A stretch of DNA of 64,000 bases from Climacium dendroides (GCA_950106755.1 OX467083.1:48870555-48934554); one strand, 5' to 3'. Counted from the stretch's first letter, positions 20,939 to 33,753 are shown. Made by a program: numbers and translations. The notes: generated from the sequence alone by a model not told the origin.

Positions 20939-23677
20939 TAAGGTTAGTGGCACATTTGGGTGTACCTACCTTACTAGTTGGTTGCATTTTAGAGGAAGTC
21001 ACATTGAATGAAACATTTTTTAATAAATTTTCTTTGAAAGATAAATAGAATTAGCATCTAATCCAAGTCATTTTGTATTTTTTGTATCTTTGTGGAAATA
21101 GTTAGGAAATTTTTAAGCTAAAATGTTCTAGAGCTTACTTTCTTACTAATACATAAACAATTTTAGAAACCTTTTGGACGTTTTATGAAATCCTACCTTA
21201 TTCAACCTTGAAATATGTGAAAGAACATTTTTTTCCCTTTAGATGATTTGAGGGAGACCTCAACGATTGAAAGAATCAATTTTTTAATCCAATTTGGAAG
21301 GTTAAGTTGCTTGAATCCAATTTCAATGAAAGATGTTGTGTATTTTGTCCTTGTGATATTTTTTTACTTTCTTCCATAAAAAGAATGCAAACCTATGAAT
21401 CACCCTGTAAGAAAATTTGGTGATTTCTACTTCTTTATCTTTATTTGAATTAATGTCATACAAATGATTTTTTTAGAATTGTAATAATTAACAAAATAAA
21501 GTTCATCAAGAGTAGTTTCTATTCAACCTTGACTTTTCAAAATTTTCCTAAAATTCAAATTTTTATTACAATAAGGATTTTGGACCTTTGACTATGGGTA
21601 CTTGTTTTCTAATTTTAGAATTACAAAGCAAATTGATTTGCACCACAATGTTATACATTGGTGTAAACCTATGGAGAAATTTTCATATTTTTAAAGCATA
21701 ATCTATATTTGATATGAATTCTTTTCACTTTTTATTCAAAAATTCACTTTCATTTCAAGTTTTCACAATATAAACTTGAATTTTTATGACTTTTAGAAGA
21801 TATGTTATTATGTCTTTGAAAATATATATATGATTGCAAAATGAGATCATAAAATAATAGAGAAGGATTTTGATTTTTTTTAAATGTGGTCATAGCCTCA
21901 TCTTTTCATGATTGACCTTGAAAGAATGTTATCTTATCACCAAGGTAATTAGCCAAAAATTATTGAATTCCATGATGAATAGGTAGATTTCATTATTAAT
22001 TTTTAAAGTTTCTTTGAAAGTTATTCATCAAACATTTTGTGTCCTTCACACCCTTGTTGAATTAATGGTTGATTAGTACTCAAATTAAATATACTAAGCT
22101 TCTTTTTCTTGTCATTGGTAGATATTATACATGATTTTTCAAGCATCCTTAGTAAATCTTAATTAACTAGATAAATTGTATTTTTGAGAACATTCATTGT
22201 CCATTTACTTGGTAGTTGAGTTTTTTGTAGTGATATAGATGGATTGAAGTAAGAGTTTCTTTGTGGTGTTAAAGTGATGATTTTACTACGTAATGACATA
22301 ATAGAGTACATACAATATATGAAAAAAATTGGATGAAAAATAAAATGAGAGTAGGATGGACAATATTTGGATTCAATTGTAAAATATATCATGACTTTTA
22401 TAATATTTCGGATTTAAAAATCATTTATATATTTTTTCTCTTTTTAATATGTAAAGATATTAGGATATTCTAAACTTATAAATTTACGAAGATGAATTAT
22501 AATATATAGTTTAGAATAATGACTCAATGATGATTTTCAAACAAAAATTGAAAAATATGTTCTACAAATTATATTCATATGTTTAAATCAACTATATCAC
22601 TAATCAAATATTTTTCAATAATACTTAAAATCTAAAATGAAAAACTTCTCCTAAAATTGATTATGGATTGAATATTTGTACTTTTGCCAAGAATTTTTTC
22701 TTCAAGTTCAAAATGCTAAATTTTATATATGGTGCTTTTTAAGATTTCTATTTTCAAATGATTTTTTTTGAAGTGAAAAAAGGTAATTGTTGAGGTCAAG
22801 CATTCTTGTACACTTTGACATTTTGAATAATTGTAAAGTTTTGAAACCTATATCATACAAGTGTAAGAAAACTAACACAAAAATTCACAACCATTTAGAT
22901 GGGTGAAAAAATAAAATTTTGTGTCCTCAAGACATATTTTCATTTATCTATTGATTGAAATTTGAATTTTTGAACCTTAAATAGTTCAAGTAATATTTCA
23001 AAACCTTATAAGATTGATTTCTTGTAAAACTTTTGAAATATACACCTCAAATGGTATGGAATGCTTTTGTACACTCAAATGGTTATGGAGATGTATGACT
23101 TGACAACAAATAAAATAAAAGATATTAAAAATGTGCATGGAAATGCCTAAGTACATCACAATACCATTGAATTCTTTAAAGACTACCATTTAAAAAAAAT
23201 CATATCTCAAATCATGAATAGACTTGAATAAAGACAATATAATTCATAGTGAAAATAGTGCAAAAGATGGTGGAACAATCATATGATTAGAAAAAAAAAC
23301 TAAAACCTTATTGGAGCCAAAAGGATATTTTAGTAATGTAAGGAAGAAGTCATTTGGGAATAATCAATTTAAAAGTGATGCTTTGTTAGGCAATGGCATG
23401 GACTCAAATATTTTTTGGTCGACAAGAGAAAAGGTTATTATTAAACTATGTTTCGGACTTTTCAACTATGAAATTTTGTCAACTTAGGAGCTAAAACAAA
23501 TTTTAAAATTGCAATGTCATTCTCATTTTTTTTTCAATATGTAATATGGTTAACCATGATGATTTATAAGTTTTGTCTTTTAGTTTGTTTCTAATGGACT
23601 CTATTTTGATTGCCCAAAATTGAAATTTAGACTTTCCAAGCTTGGAGGAAGCAATATCTATTAACTTTCATACACAT

Positions 23678-23720
<43 letters not shown>

Positions 23721-24310
23721 TCCCAAGGGTATTTTATGGAGGAAGAAGATATCATTTTTCCTTTCATGATTTTAAGATTCCCTGTTGTTATTTAATTTTC
23801 TAATACTATGCTTTATATGTAGAGTTATTGTTATTTACATTTTTTTACAATATTTGTTTTGTAGGCTATCTTTGATTAAAAGTTTTTGTTCATGGTTATT
23901 TTATTCCAACTTTGCAACAAATGACTAAAAAAAACAATACATTAACACAAACAATGTTTTAAATGTCATGTTCATAAAAAGTATGATAAAGGGCAATATG
24001 AGGATGAGCACAACACATTCATAAAGCAATTATGAAGATTCTTTAGATACATTTACAAAAAAAAATGAGCCATTCAAAATCATTCATCCAAAAGAAAAAT
24101 ACAACCATTGTAGCAAGAACCTTCCATAAGGCAACTCTCTCCAAATCAAAGACATGCAAAATTACAAGCTTGTGTAGTTTATACACGTTTAGCAACAATA
24201 AGAAATCATTCTTTATCTAGGATAAGAAAAACAAGTTGAATTTGGACTAGATACTTTCAAGAATGACTCAAAGTTTGAAAGTAAGATGTATCATGGCCTT
24301 TAACTAAAGG
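20939..24310. other. AT-rich gene-free DNA
   Basis: No coding frame of note. Sequence around 20990-21130 is distantly similar to 28615-28770, which suggests an old dispersed repeat. Contains the TA microsatellite listed separately. Confidence 0.6.
23682..23717. repeat. (TA)n microsatellite
   Basis: Uninterrupted AT dinucleotide run of about 36 bp. Confidence 0.95.
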
Positions 24311-24862
24311 TTAACCCTTGAGTCCCAAGGAATTTTTTTCAGTAAAAAAAATTCAAACTTCCATTTCTATTGCAAAAAAATGACTTCAATAATAATTTTT
24401 TCACATATCTAATTGTAAGATCTTGCACTAGACTGGTATAGAAATGCGTGGATGAAAATTCAAAAACTTTGACTATGTAGATTGCAAGATATTATATTTG
24501 AAGTGAAGAAAATGGTTTTCTTTTTAACCTTGTGTGACTAAATAATAAGACTTTGAATCTTCCTAGATTAAAAATTTTGCACTAATGTTAATGGATTGCA
24601 CATTTTTATGTTGAAGAATTGAATTAAAATCTAGAAAAAAATTGAAAAAAGAGCTACATGATTTTCATTTTTTTTTTAAATTGTAAAATAGAAGAAAGGT
24701 GCAAAATAGAGGAAAAATTAAATTATTAATATTTCTAAAATGGAATTCAAACACAATAATTTCAATGGTGAGATTGCATTAGTAAGAGGACTAAACCATG
24801 TGGACTATTTCTTTTTGAAAAATAGTGAAAATTGAATTAAAAAATGAATTGTGTGAACTATC
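24311..24862. mobile_element. Truncated TTAA-family element, copy E
   Basis: Starts TTAACCCTTGAGTCCCAAGG. The interior (AGATCTTGCACTAGACTGG, then GTAGATTGCAAGATATTA and a GAATTGAATTAAAATCTAG block) matches copies F and G. No matching right end was found, so it is probably truncated; the right limit is approximate. Confidence 0.45.
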
Positions 24863-25780
24863 AAAGTATCCAACATAGCCAAAGTAGATACTATTATGAT
24901 CCAAGGTAGGTCTAATGGAATTCTTAGAGCCTATGACAAGCTAAAATCTCACAATCATTGATATTATCTATTTAACTAATTTTGCAGTTCACATTATTGG
25001 ATCTAATAATATTTAGATATGGTCTAGTATAGTCTCTCTTAGATTTTCACCATCATATAAATCTGAATTGTTTTTGTTGCCACGTAGAAAAGGCAATTGC
25101 TCTCTATGTGATTGGGCTTTTTTAAAGACCCATAACTTCTCTTTTTATAATGTAAAACCATTTTTTCAAGGATTTCTTGAAACAAAACCTTTAAAAATTT
25201 AGCCCTCTCACCTCTCAATTTGGTGTAGACTAGGCCTTCATTGATATTTTTAAGTTTCAATTCCACGTCAATCAAAAGTTATATTTTTACCAACCAACTT
25301 TTAGCACTTTATTGTTAGAAATCCTCAATTGTTTAAAAATTTGCCTCACCCCAATGATTCCTAAAACTAAAAAAACAAGAAGGAAGTGAGCCATTTTCAA
25401 GAGGACTAAAGTAACTTTGCCTATTATACACAAAATGGGAGGGAGCTCATCACAAGCAAAATTATTCTAGTAACGTACATTTCAAAGTTGGAATGTACAT
25501 CATTAGTATAATTTTGCCTATGATGGGCAGGCTTCCATTTTGACTCTCATAGGTAGAGTTACCTTATACCAATAATGAAATTTAGTGCTTGCAACACTAC
25601 ATATGAACTCTAACACTAAATGGCAATGTAAACACTAATTGTTAACTATATTTCCATCCCAAAAATTAAAATAAAGATGGTTTACCATGTATCCAACATG
25701 AACAATTGAACACTAATTGTCAACTAAATGAGAACTCCAGTGATTTATTTACATGATAGGATAAATGACTCTCTAGCTAA
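24863..25780. other. Intergenic DNA, nothing recognised
   Basis: AT-rich. A 78-codon minus-strand frame at 25039-25275 resembles nothing known. Confidence 0.5.
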
Positions 25781-26259
25781 CGTTTCATTATTAGTAACTT
25801 CGATAAACCTCGCTGTGGGAGCGGATGACGTTCCCAAGGTTCCCCGTTTTGCGAACATCTGCAGCCGAGCACCACCCTCCGAGCAAACGGGGGAAAGCTT
25901 TTGGAAGTCGTAGCGGCGATGCCGGCGAGGGAACTGAAATCTGAAGCAAGTCTCCGTCATATCCTGGCGCTCGTAATAAGTTTCCACCAGCAATTCCGAA
26001 GTCGCGACTCAATTGCCACGGCGTCTTACAGTCGACTCCGCCATCACCGCCGCCTTCCGCTGCGTCTCACTCACCGCCGCGCCTGAGAAATGTTACGAAG
26101 ACTCCCCCTGCGTTGCCATCGCAGTTTGAGCTCCTGGGAACTTGAGTTACGAGCAGTTTGAGTTTGGAAGTGTTTCATGGCTCTTGGTTCATGAATATTG
26201 TGTGGCATTTTGGACACTGCGGGAGGTCGTTGCTGCGTTCCTGGTTGTGAGAAGAAAAT

Positions 26260-26670
26260 GTAAGTGTAATGTGAGCCAAGATTTTGTTAGCAATTGGTGC
26301 TGTGTTGTATCAGATGTTGTTGGCATTGTTCGTGAAACAAGAGCTGCACTTTCCTTTTGTTTGGTCTTTTGTATGTTTAGGTGAGCATTAGCAGGGTTGT
26401 TTGTCTTGTAAGTGTTGTTACGGTGTGGGTGAGGAGGATAGTGTGCTTCAATGATGGGTTGCATTTCCGTCATTCCGGTGCTTTGTTGGATGTGTGATCG
26501 AGCTTGGGGGTGGTTGGTAGTTGGTTAATTCACTTTCAATCATTTCTCGATTCTGTCGACAGTGAGAGTCGGAAATGGTTAACAGACTCTATGTGATCTG
26601 ATATTGAGTTTTGTGATCTGATTCTGTGCACCGGATTCTGAAACTGTATTTGTAATTTCTCTCTTTCCAG
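26260..26670 (+). other. 5'-UTR intron of the repeat-protein gene (A)
   Basis: Donor AAAT|GTAAGTG at 26260 and acceptor CTCTTTCCAG ending 26670, 13 nt before the ATG. The same intron, with the same border words, occurs at 46570-46950 upstream of the expansin. Confidence 0.75.
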
Positions 26671-26683
26671 GGTGTCGACAAAG

Positions 26684-27646
26684 ATGGCCGCAGTATTGGC
26701 AGTGGCGTTACTGCTGCTCTGCAGCAATGTCCGTTCTTCCGCTGAAGAGGTGCAAGCGACCATTACCCAAGTGATGCTATCGGATTCTCCAACCTCGGCG
26801 CCAGCCATCACGAATACCACGGAAGGGTCCAGTGACTCCCACAGCGCAGTACTAGCGAACGAGGTCTTGGGGTCAGACGATGGCAGCCCTCTGGTGTTGG
26901 TCGATCTGGCACGTTCTGACCAGGAGAACATGACCAGTATGAGCGCAACACCTCCAACTGCTGATTCGGTTCCCACTGGATTTGATATGAGCGAACCAGA
27001 TGACACTGTTTCTGATTCGTTTGCCGAGAGCGCCACCCCTCCATCGGTAGATGCCGTTCCTCCTGGATTTGACATGAACGAATTCGACGATGATTCCCAG
27101 TCGCTTGCGGCAACTCATGACCAGGGCACTTTGGTTCAAGGTTACCCGGTGATTGGGAGCTCCGAAGACAACAGTCAAGGAGTAGGTTATGGCGTTGTGA
27201 CGTACGATGCCTCTTCTGCTACAACCGAGGATGACCCGCTGTCGCTTGCTGCAACTCAGGATCAGGGAACCTTGGTTCAAGGTTACCCGGTGATTGGGAG
27301 CTCTGAGGACAACAGCCAGGGTACAGGTTATGGTGTCCAGACATATGATGCTTCTTCTGCTACAACCGAGAATGGCTATTCATTTACTGCGTACGAGGAT
27401 GAACCGTCGTTTGCTGCAACCCGGGATGAGGGCACCTTGGTTCAAGGTTACCCTGTGATCAGCGACTCGGAGGACAACAGTCAGGGAACAGGTTATGGTG
27501 TTCAGACGTATGACGAATCTGCCTCAGGAGCGGACTCACTCTCTGCTTACCAGGAGGACGAATATCCTCTGGAACATGTGGACACCACTGATGGACCTGG
27601 CTTTGGCGGGGTTCGCCCTTATGGTCCTTTTTACGGGCAACCTTAG
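26684..27646 (+). CDS. Secreted acidic repeat protein, expansin paralogue lacking the expansin domain
   Basis: ATG 26684 to TAG gives about 320 residues; an in-frame GTG four codons upstream is part of the leader exon. Residues 1-20 ([20 protein letters not shown]) form a clear signal peptide, so the product should be secreted. An acidic Ser/Thr-rich stretch follows, then three repeats built on [30 protein letters not shown]. The first 620 bp of the gene and leader match the expansin gene at 46.9 kb with no difference seen. From about 27149 the repeats diverge, and the frame ends in a Gly/Pro/Tyr tail (FGGVRPYGPFYGQP) with no expansin domains after it. The 3' flank resembles the GST 3' flank instead. 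It may be a truncated, chimeric duplicate or a working wall-repeat protein; the intact frame favours the latter slightly. Confidence 0.7.
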   Translation: MAAVLAVALLLLCSNVRSSAEEVQATITQVMLSDSPTSAPAITNTTEGSSDSHSAVLANEVLGSDDGSPLVLVDLARSDQENMTSMSATPPTADSVPTGFDMSEPDDTVSDSFAESATPPSVDAVPPGFDMNEFDDDSQSLAATHDQGTLVQGYPVIGSSEDNSQGVGYGVVTYDASSATTEDDPLSLAATQDQGTLVQGYPVIGSSEDNSQGTGYGVQTYDASSATTENGYSFTAYEDEPSFAATRDEGTLVQGYPVISDSEDNSQGTGYGVQTYDESASGADSLSAYQEDEYPLEHVDTTDGPGFGGVRPYGPFYGQP

Positions 27647-27844
27647 ACGCCTTATGCTTCATATGGTTGCTTACTGACCTAACAAGGCCTGGTTTGTGCA
27701 CATTTGAGTATGTTCTCGTTGGCAAGCAACTTGGTACACTCTGGAGACTGAATATGTCTGCATTGTGTTCGTAAGATCATACCATTGGCTACCGGTTTTG
27801 CCGCATTTGTTGTACTATACTACGTACTTTTTTCATCTTGACCT

Positions 27845-28605
27845 TGTTAAGCTTCATTGAAAGTGTAGGGTTTTGCTGTCAGAATTCCGATTGTGGTCTA
27901 TGTAAGGGTACAATTATTTGTTTCGCTCTTTAAGCATTTTAACATAAAGTGTAGGAGAGCAGTTTCGGGGAGATCACCATCCACCAAATAGATGTAGAGA
28001 ATATATCATGATTTCTGTTTGAATTTTCCTTGAGCAATTTCAAAGTGGGAGGCTGTTGATCGTCATAAATGCCGCGAGACTGTAACCCTGTTTTGCTTCG
28101 CTTTGTGGTAACAGATTGTAGGACTACAATCACTTTTTGCATTTCATTGGAGGGTAGTTCCGTCACGTTAGTAATTTATCATGTGTAGGAATGTGGCACC
28201 ACTACATAGGCACCATTACAGTAGCTGCAACGGAACAATTCGCGTACAGATTGGATGAAACCATGGTCCCTTGGTATTCCACTCACGACAGATCTGAAAC
28301 TCCTCTCGTCGGTGTGGGAAAGTACAAATATAAATCCTGCGTTAGTCACTTAGTTCCTTGGCGTCACTGTCAAGAGACCATCACATTCATTTGATGCTTG
28401 TTTGTTTTTAAAACATACTGCTGATAAATGACCTCGTCAAAGCTACGAGACAAAGAAATGGCAATGGTGGAACAAGCATGATATTCGTGAAATAGTTTAG
28501 TTCATGTCAAGGACTTGCTTCCGAGCAGGGCGGGAGGAGATAGTTCCCACTACGCCTTCGCCTGGGCTCTTCCCTCAAAGCAAACGCTGCCCTGCTTGTG
28601 AAGTA
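27845..28605. repeat. Duplicated block, copy 2
   Basis: Collinear with 6200-6950: the 3' flank of the Ser-rich gene up to the last GST exon. Substitutions and small indels are scattered throughout, so this duplication is older than the near-identical tract in the adjoining repeat-protein gene. Confidence 0.85.
28497..28600 (-). pseudogene. 3' fragment of a phi GST
   Basis: Minus-strand sequence corresponds to the last 30-35 codons of the GST at 6839-6940 (shared GGACTYGYTTCC and GCAGGGCGGGAGGAGATAG). It carries a 1-nt deletion within TAGTTCCC compared with TAGCTTCCC, giving a frameshift, and nothing of the GST remains beyond about 28600. Confidence 0.8.
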
Positions 28606-29722
28606 GGACTGTAGGAGGTCCGTAAAGTTAACTGTTTACTGGGGATTTGACTTCTTCAAACATTTTCACACAAAATTCACTTAAATGAAAAATGAATGGA
28701 ATTGGCATGTAATTCAAGTGGTTTCATATTTTTTGGATTTTTTTGGAATTAGTTATGAAATTTCTATGACAAATTGTCTTTTTATCAAATAGTACTTTTT
28801 CAGTACTTGCAAATAGCTAGTGGCACTAAAAGCCATCGATTTTTCAAATCAGTGGCTGAGATTGTTTCATTTCATAATACTCATAGTATTCATAGTATTG
28901 AGCACAGAAACAACAATTTTGGCAAAACGCTCCCTAAATTGTTCGATCTTTCTTGCGACCACCCTAGATTGTCTTTTTTGAGGACAAGAATTGAGGGCAT
29001 AACCATGATTGATTGTTTACTACATAGTTCAATAAGGTGGGATCACAAAAATAAGTAAACTTTGTGGTAAACTTGATACATATCTTCTACCATATTCATA
29101 TTTGATTCTTTTAGGGCTGCCCCCAAGATAATAGGGGTAGTCACACCTTCTCCAAGAATGAAATTTCTATGAAAAATGAGAAATTGTGGAAAGAAAAGAG
29201 GAACCAATTAGGAGCTTGAATCTATGAAAAAGATATGACACTAGCTCCTTTTCTCATGAGCTGATAATAAAAATAGACAATGAGATTATTAGTTCAAAAT
29301 AAGGAGCTCTCCAATGCAAAGAACTCATAAATACTAAATTCATAGACACAAAGAATCATATGTAGCAACAACATCATAATAGAAAAAAACTAATGAGAAG
29401 AGGCAAGAAGGTGAAAAATAAAGGCAGCATGAATAATAACAAAATCCTTGGCAATGATTTGAGACCAAGTAGAGAATTATACAAAAGCAACAACAAGAAG
29501 TGAAAAAACAATGACGATTTGAAATATGAGATGAAAACTTCTATGAAGAAATCTTCTTCATGTCTATTCTTCACCTTTCAGAGGAAAGGAATGGGCATTC
29601 TCAATTTTTAAAGAATGGGACTTTTACAAGCCATGGAGAGCCAATGAAAGAGTGCCACATCCCCGTTTTTGAGGATTGAGAATGGAGTGAAGAAGGCGTG
29701 ACTAGTCCTATAGAAATGTTGT
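28606..29722. other. AT-rich intergenic DNA
   Basis: Begins with GGAGGTCCGTAAA, similar to GGAGGTCCATAAA at 9312, so probably an old dispersed repeat. No gene recognised. Confidence 0.5.
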
Positions 29723-30377
29723 TTAACCCCTAAAGGTTTTTGACTACGTTTTAACCAAAAACGCTCCAAATCTGCCATTTCTTGTACAAGTGCCAAATTT
29801 TAGAAAACCAACAACATTTTTGGACACATGTAACTATAGGAACTTGTAGTATGCTAGTTTGAGAAGATGTGAAAAAAATTTCAAAAATTTCCACCATGTA
29901 GATTGCAAGATAATAGCATTTGAAATGACAAAAATCCTTTTAGGGGCCTTGCAAAAAACCAGGCTACATTTCACAAGGTTACATTTGTATGAAAAAATGT
30001 CCAAAATGATGGTGCTTCTTTGGGTTCATTCTTTAAAGAAAGTTTATTACATGCTTGAAAAATCTCAGATCATTTGGAATTGTACAACATATAGGAAAAA
30101 AATAGTAAGTAGAAAGAAGTAGAGAATGATTCAAATACAAAATTGTGAAGAATTTTGTTATGGAATTGAAAAATGCCAATCCCAATGGTTGAAATGTTGT
30201 CATAAAAAGTTTACATACTAAGATTTCAGTTTTTTCTAAAAATATTGAAAATTGAGTTAAATAAAGGACTTCAAAGTTTATTTTAGAGTAGAGATTTCAC
30301 AACTACCTCCAAACTACCTACAATTAAAACTCCTCATAACTTTCATCTCATTCATCAAAATGGAATGATTTAAAGCT

Positions 30378-30439
<62 letters not shown>

Positions 30440-30697
30440 AATTAATTTCAAATTTTTATTTATTTAAAAAGTGAATTTTAAAGAACTTTTTGTTGTTGTT
30501 GGGGCTACCTGCCAAACATTGAAAACTACATATCATACAATAACTTTAACCATGTAGTCAAAATTATGAAAATTTTAGGGCCTTAAAGCTACTCCTTGGG
30601 CACATGTTATGTGAAAATTTTATAAAAAAAATTCCATTCATAGTAAGTTGTCCAAAATTGCCAAAAAAAAACGCACTTCAGTCCTTTAGGGGGTAAA
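29723..30697. mobile_element. TTAA-family element, copy C
   Basis: Left end TTAACCCCTAAAGG. The right end is CAGTCCTTTAGGGGGTAAA, with the terminal TTAA mutated to TAAA. Interior matches copies B and D. A (TA)n tract of about 58 bp lies inside at 30380-30437. Confidence 0.65.
30380..30437. repeat. (TA)n microsatellite
   Basis: About 58 bp of uninterrupted TA dinucleotides within the repeat element at 29723-30697. Confidence 0.95.
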
Positions 30698-32099
30698 GAT
30701 TAAGTGAAAGGAGTTATAGTGAGACAAGAAATATTAATTTGCTAATGTCTTAGAGTTGAAATAATATAAATTCAATTAAGGTATAATACTTACAGAAAAT
30801 TAGTCAAGTAAAAACTTAGCATTTTTTTTCAAAAAACACACCAATTTAACTACTAATAGGTAATTGCAGTGTGAATAATGTGCTAGTCCCCATGCACAAG
30901 GATTAGTTACATTAGTGCATTTACTCTTTTATAATAGATGTGATTAATGTGACTAACTTATTTGCACAAGGTCTAGTTATATTTAGTTTTTTATTAGGGA
31001 AGGTAACCTTTGAATTCCTAAGGTCATTTTTCCTCCAAAAACACTCAAAATTGCCTTTTCTAGTGCATTGAGACAAGAATAAAAAAATGTTTTTGTTCTT
31101 GATGTAACCATGGGATGTTGTACTAAACTTGTATAAGAACCAACTCTAAATTTTTTGAGAAATTTGACTTTATAGATTAAAAGATATAATCATTTGAAGT
31201 TGCCCAAAATGTTTTATTGGGCCCTACTTGGGAATTTTAAATGACTTTGACCGTCATTTGTTGAAATTTTTGGACTATGTGTTTTGAATCTTAAAATGTA
31301 GCATAAAGAAGACAATGTTAGGCATATCTCCACCAAGTTTCTTAGGTAATTGACATGTGTAAGACCTACAAAAAAATCTTGCAATGTTGGCATGTGCCCA
31401 TAGTTCCAATTACACTATCCTTTTTTTGAAATACCTTTTCCACCACATATTTACACAAAACAAAAATTCCAATTGTAGATTGAAACTTTCTTTTGTCTTC
31501 CACAAGCCAAAAAAATTACTATATAACTCTAATTAATATAGCCATTACAAGGCTATTGAGAACACTAAAGAGTCTAAGAGTTTGGGTAAGTGGTGAAGAC
31601 AGGGTCCCTTGATGTTCCAAATCATTCCCACCTTGCTTTTGGCTTGTTCCCACAATGACTTTTTGTTACAAGAGTACCTTATCTATGCCCATGATGAATC
31701 CTACTCATTTATTCAATCCAAGTGTAGTGCAATGCCTAGGATGGTGCAAGACTTAGACACTTCATTTTCTAAAGATTGTTTTGGCCACCCATAAGTTGCA
31801 TTCCACATAACTTAGTATCTTCTCAATAATTGAGTCCCTTTACATTTTGATTGTAAAATGCAAAAGTAATTTAAAAATGTTTGTAAATTCATAGTTCATT
31901 CACAAGTTGTCCAAAAGCAAAAAGAATTTCAAACACTTTGGAAATTCAAAGTTCATTTAAGAAGCACCCCTAGAGCACCAAAAAACATCAAAGACTTTAG
32001 AAATTCATAGTTTATTTGTAAGATCTCCTAAAACTACTAAATTTTGAAAGACTTTGAGAATTTGTAGTTCAATGTGTACAAAAGCCAAAAAAAGGAATT
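30698..32099. other. Intergenic DNA with a decayed repeat start
   Basis: Around 31010 a degraded TTAA-family left end (TTTGAATTCCTAAGGTCATT, then TCCAAAAACACTCAAAATTG) can be seen. Otherwise AT-rich without coding evidence. Confidence 0.4.
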
Positions 32100-33693
32100 G
32101 GTCATATGACTAGAGTTACTCTTCTGCTTCTGCTTAATGGAGAGAGATCCTAGCGAAGCTCACTCATGACCAACTTTGCAAACTCTTCACCTAAAAGATG
32201 TTGCCCGCTTTATGGAATGCTAGAGGAGTATGCCAATCCTTTGCAAATAGGTCATGGAATTCCATACCCTGTTGGTGATCTTCACGCCATCTTGCACAAT
32301 TGTCGGTCATATATAAAAGCAAAACCACAGCTTGCAAAGAACATCTCATCGTGGAGAAGTATATCAAGATTGTCAAATTCATTTCAAAGTCCTTAAATTT
32401 TCTCAAGTTGGATTCATTACTAAGTTATCCCATGTGAACTCAGAAAGACACAGTCCTTGACCATTGCGTAATCGACATAATTCGAAGTGTTAGTAAAACG
32501 GCACAATCTAAGATCATGTAGCACTTTCAATGCGCAATCAAAAACATAAGGGACAAAATATCTACCGGGATCAACACTTGGCTCCAATTGTCAACATCAT
32601 CCACAAACAAGCCCAGAGTCCATATTGTTCCAAGTGCCGGATTTGGAGCAATAAAAGTGTGCTAAAAGCCCTTGAAATTCCCCTCTCCTACTCACCAAGA
32701 TGACTTTGTACCCATTTTGGTCATCATCCACCAAAAGCTGCACCATGATGACCTCCTTCATGAAAAAGGAGTACATCGGTGAGATTTCCAGATATTGGTT
32801 AGTGGATTACACACTGAAACGTGACAGCTTTGGGGACTATCTTTGAGCAAAACAAACCAACCCTCCATTACATGAGTACATTGAGTTTTTCATACGAGTC
32901 GAGTTTTTTGGCGAGATAATAACAATTAGAAGGATAATCAATCATCGTCATCATCTCTCAAAAGCTTTTTAGGAAGACCCATAAATTCAACGCTAAGCTA
33001 CTCCCTGGATACACTGTGGTCCACATTGACTTAGAATGAACGTCCCACACAGAAGGCCCGACGAATTTAAGGTACTTTCTGAGCAAGCTTTTAGAAAATT
33101 GGAGGATGTTGATAAAGCCTCTGAACGTTAACGAAGCTCCACGATTTGAGGCAGAGGCAGATGGGCGAAAAACAGGCTCCACCAATTCCAGAGGCAAACC
33201 CTTCAATAGTCGTCGGTTCAACATTTCTCGATGATGTTCACAAGAATGCTGGCATATCACTCCACTCTGCTGGCAGCTCGTTTCGGTGCAATCGAGTCTT
33301 TGCTAGAAATGGCGAAACAGGACGATGGCTTCGAGAGCATTAGGGTCTCAGCTAAAGCAGAGTGATGAGTTGTGATGAGTTGTCAGCAGAAGTTTCTGCA
33401 CTTGGGCATTGGCCCTGAGCTCTGACACCCACGCGCTCACCATCTCCTTCACAGTGGTAGCAACATCGAGAGGAAGCTTGGGGCTCACTTCAAGGCTTCC
33501 AATCCTTGTAGCAGATAATTTCAATTTCCAAGGTAGCTCCTAAATCATAAAACTCCTCCAGGCTACTCACCAAGCTAGTGACTAAACCCTGGATTCGGAA
33601 CGGAGCTGTAGTTGCACCGCCTTGCTTCGTTGAAATTCTCGCCAGCGGCTCCAGAGCGTTGGCACGGGTTTGTGCTTCACTTGAAGCGGCCAT
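32100..33693 (-). pseudogene. F-box/kelch-type protein pseudogene
   Basis: Minus-strand pieces follow the order of a plant F-box/kelch protein but in shifting frames with stops. A first frame begins at ATG 33693 (MAASSEAQTRANALEPL). An F-box-like start LPLELVE and, one frame over, AHLPLPQIVELR lie near 33100-33200. A CNGGLVCF-like piece and VCNPLTNIWKSH lie near 32800-32880, VQLLVDDDQNGYKVILV near 32700-32750, and YCSKSGTWNNMDSGLV near 32610-32660. These are typical phrases of the family, which are substrate receptors of SCF ubiquitin ligases. Multiple frameshifts mark it as dead. Whether the first 67 codons belong to the same ancestral gene is uncertain. Confidence 0.65.
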
Positions 33694-33705
33694 GGCTAGA
33701 CCCCT

Positions 33706-33753
33706 GTACCTTGTACCGAATCCAGGGTTTAGCCTGGGTTCAGTACAAGGTAC
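33706..33753. repeat. 21-bp inverted repeat
   Basis: GTACCTTGTACCGAATCCAGG and, after 6 nt, its reverse complement with two mismatches. It lies just upstream of the start codon of the F-box pseudogene. The word ACCCTGGATTCGG/ACCCTAGATTCGG recurs nearby at about 33585 and 33763. Confidence 0.75.
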
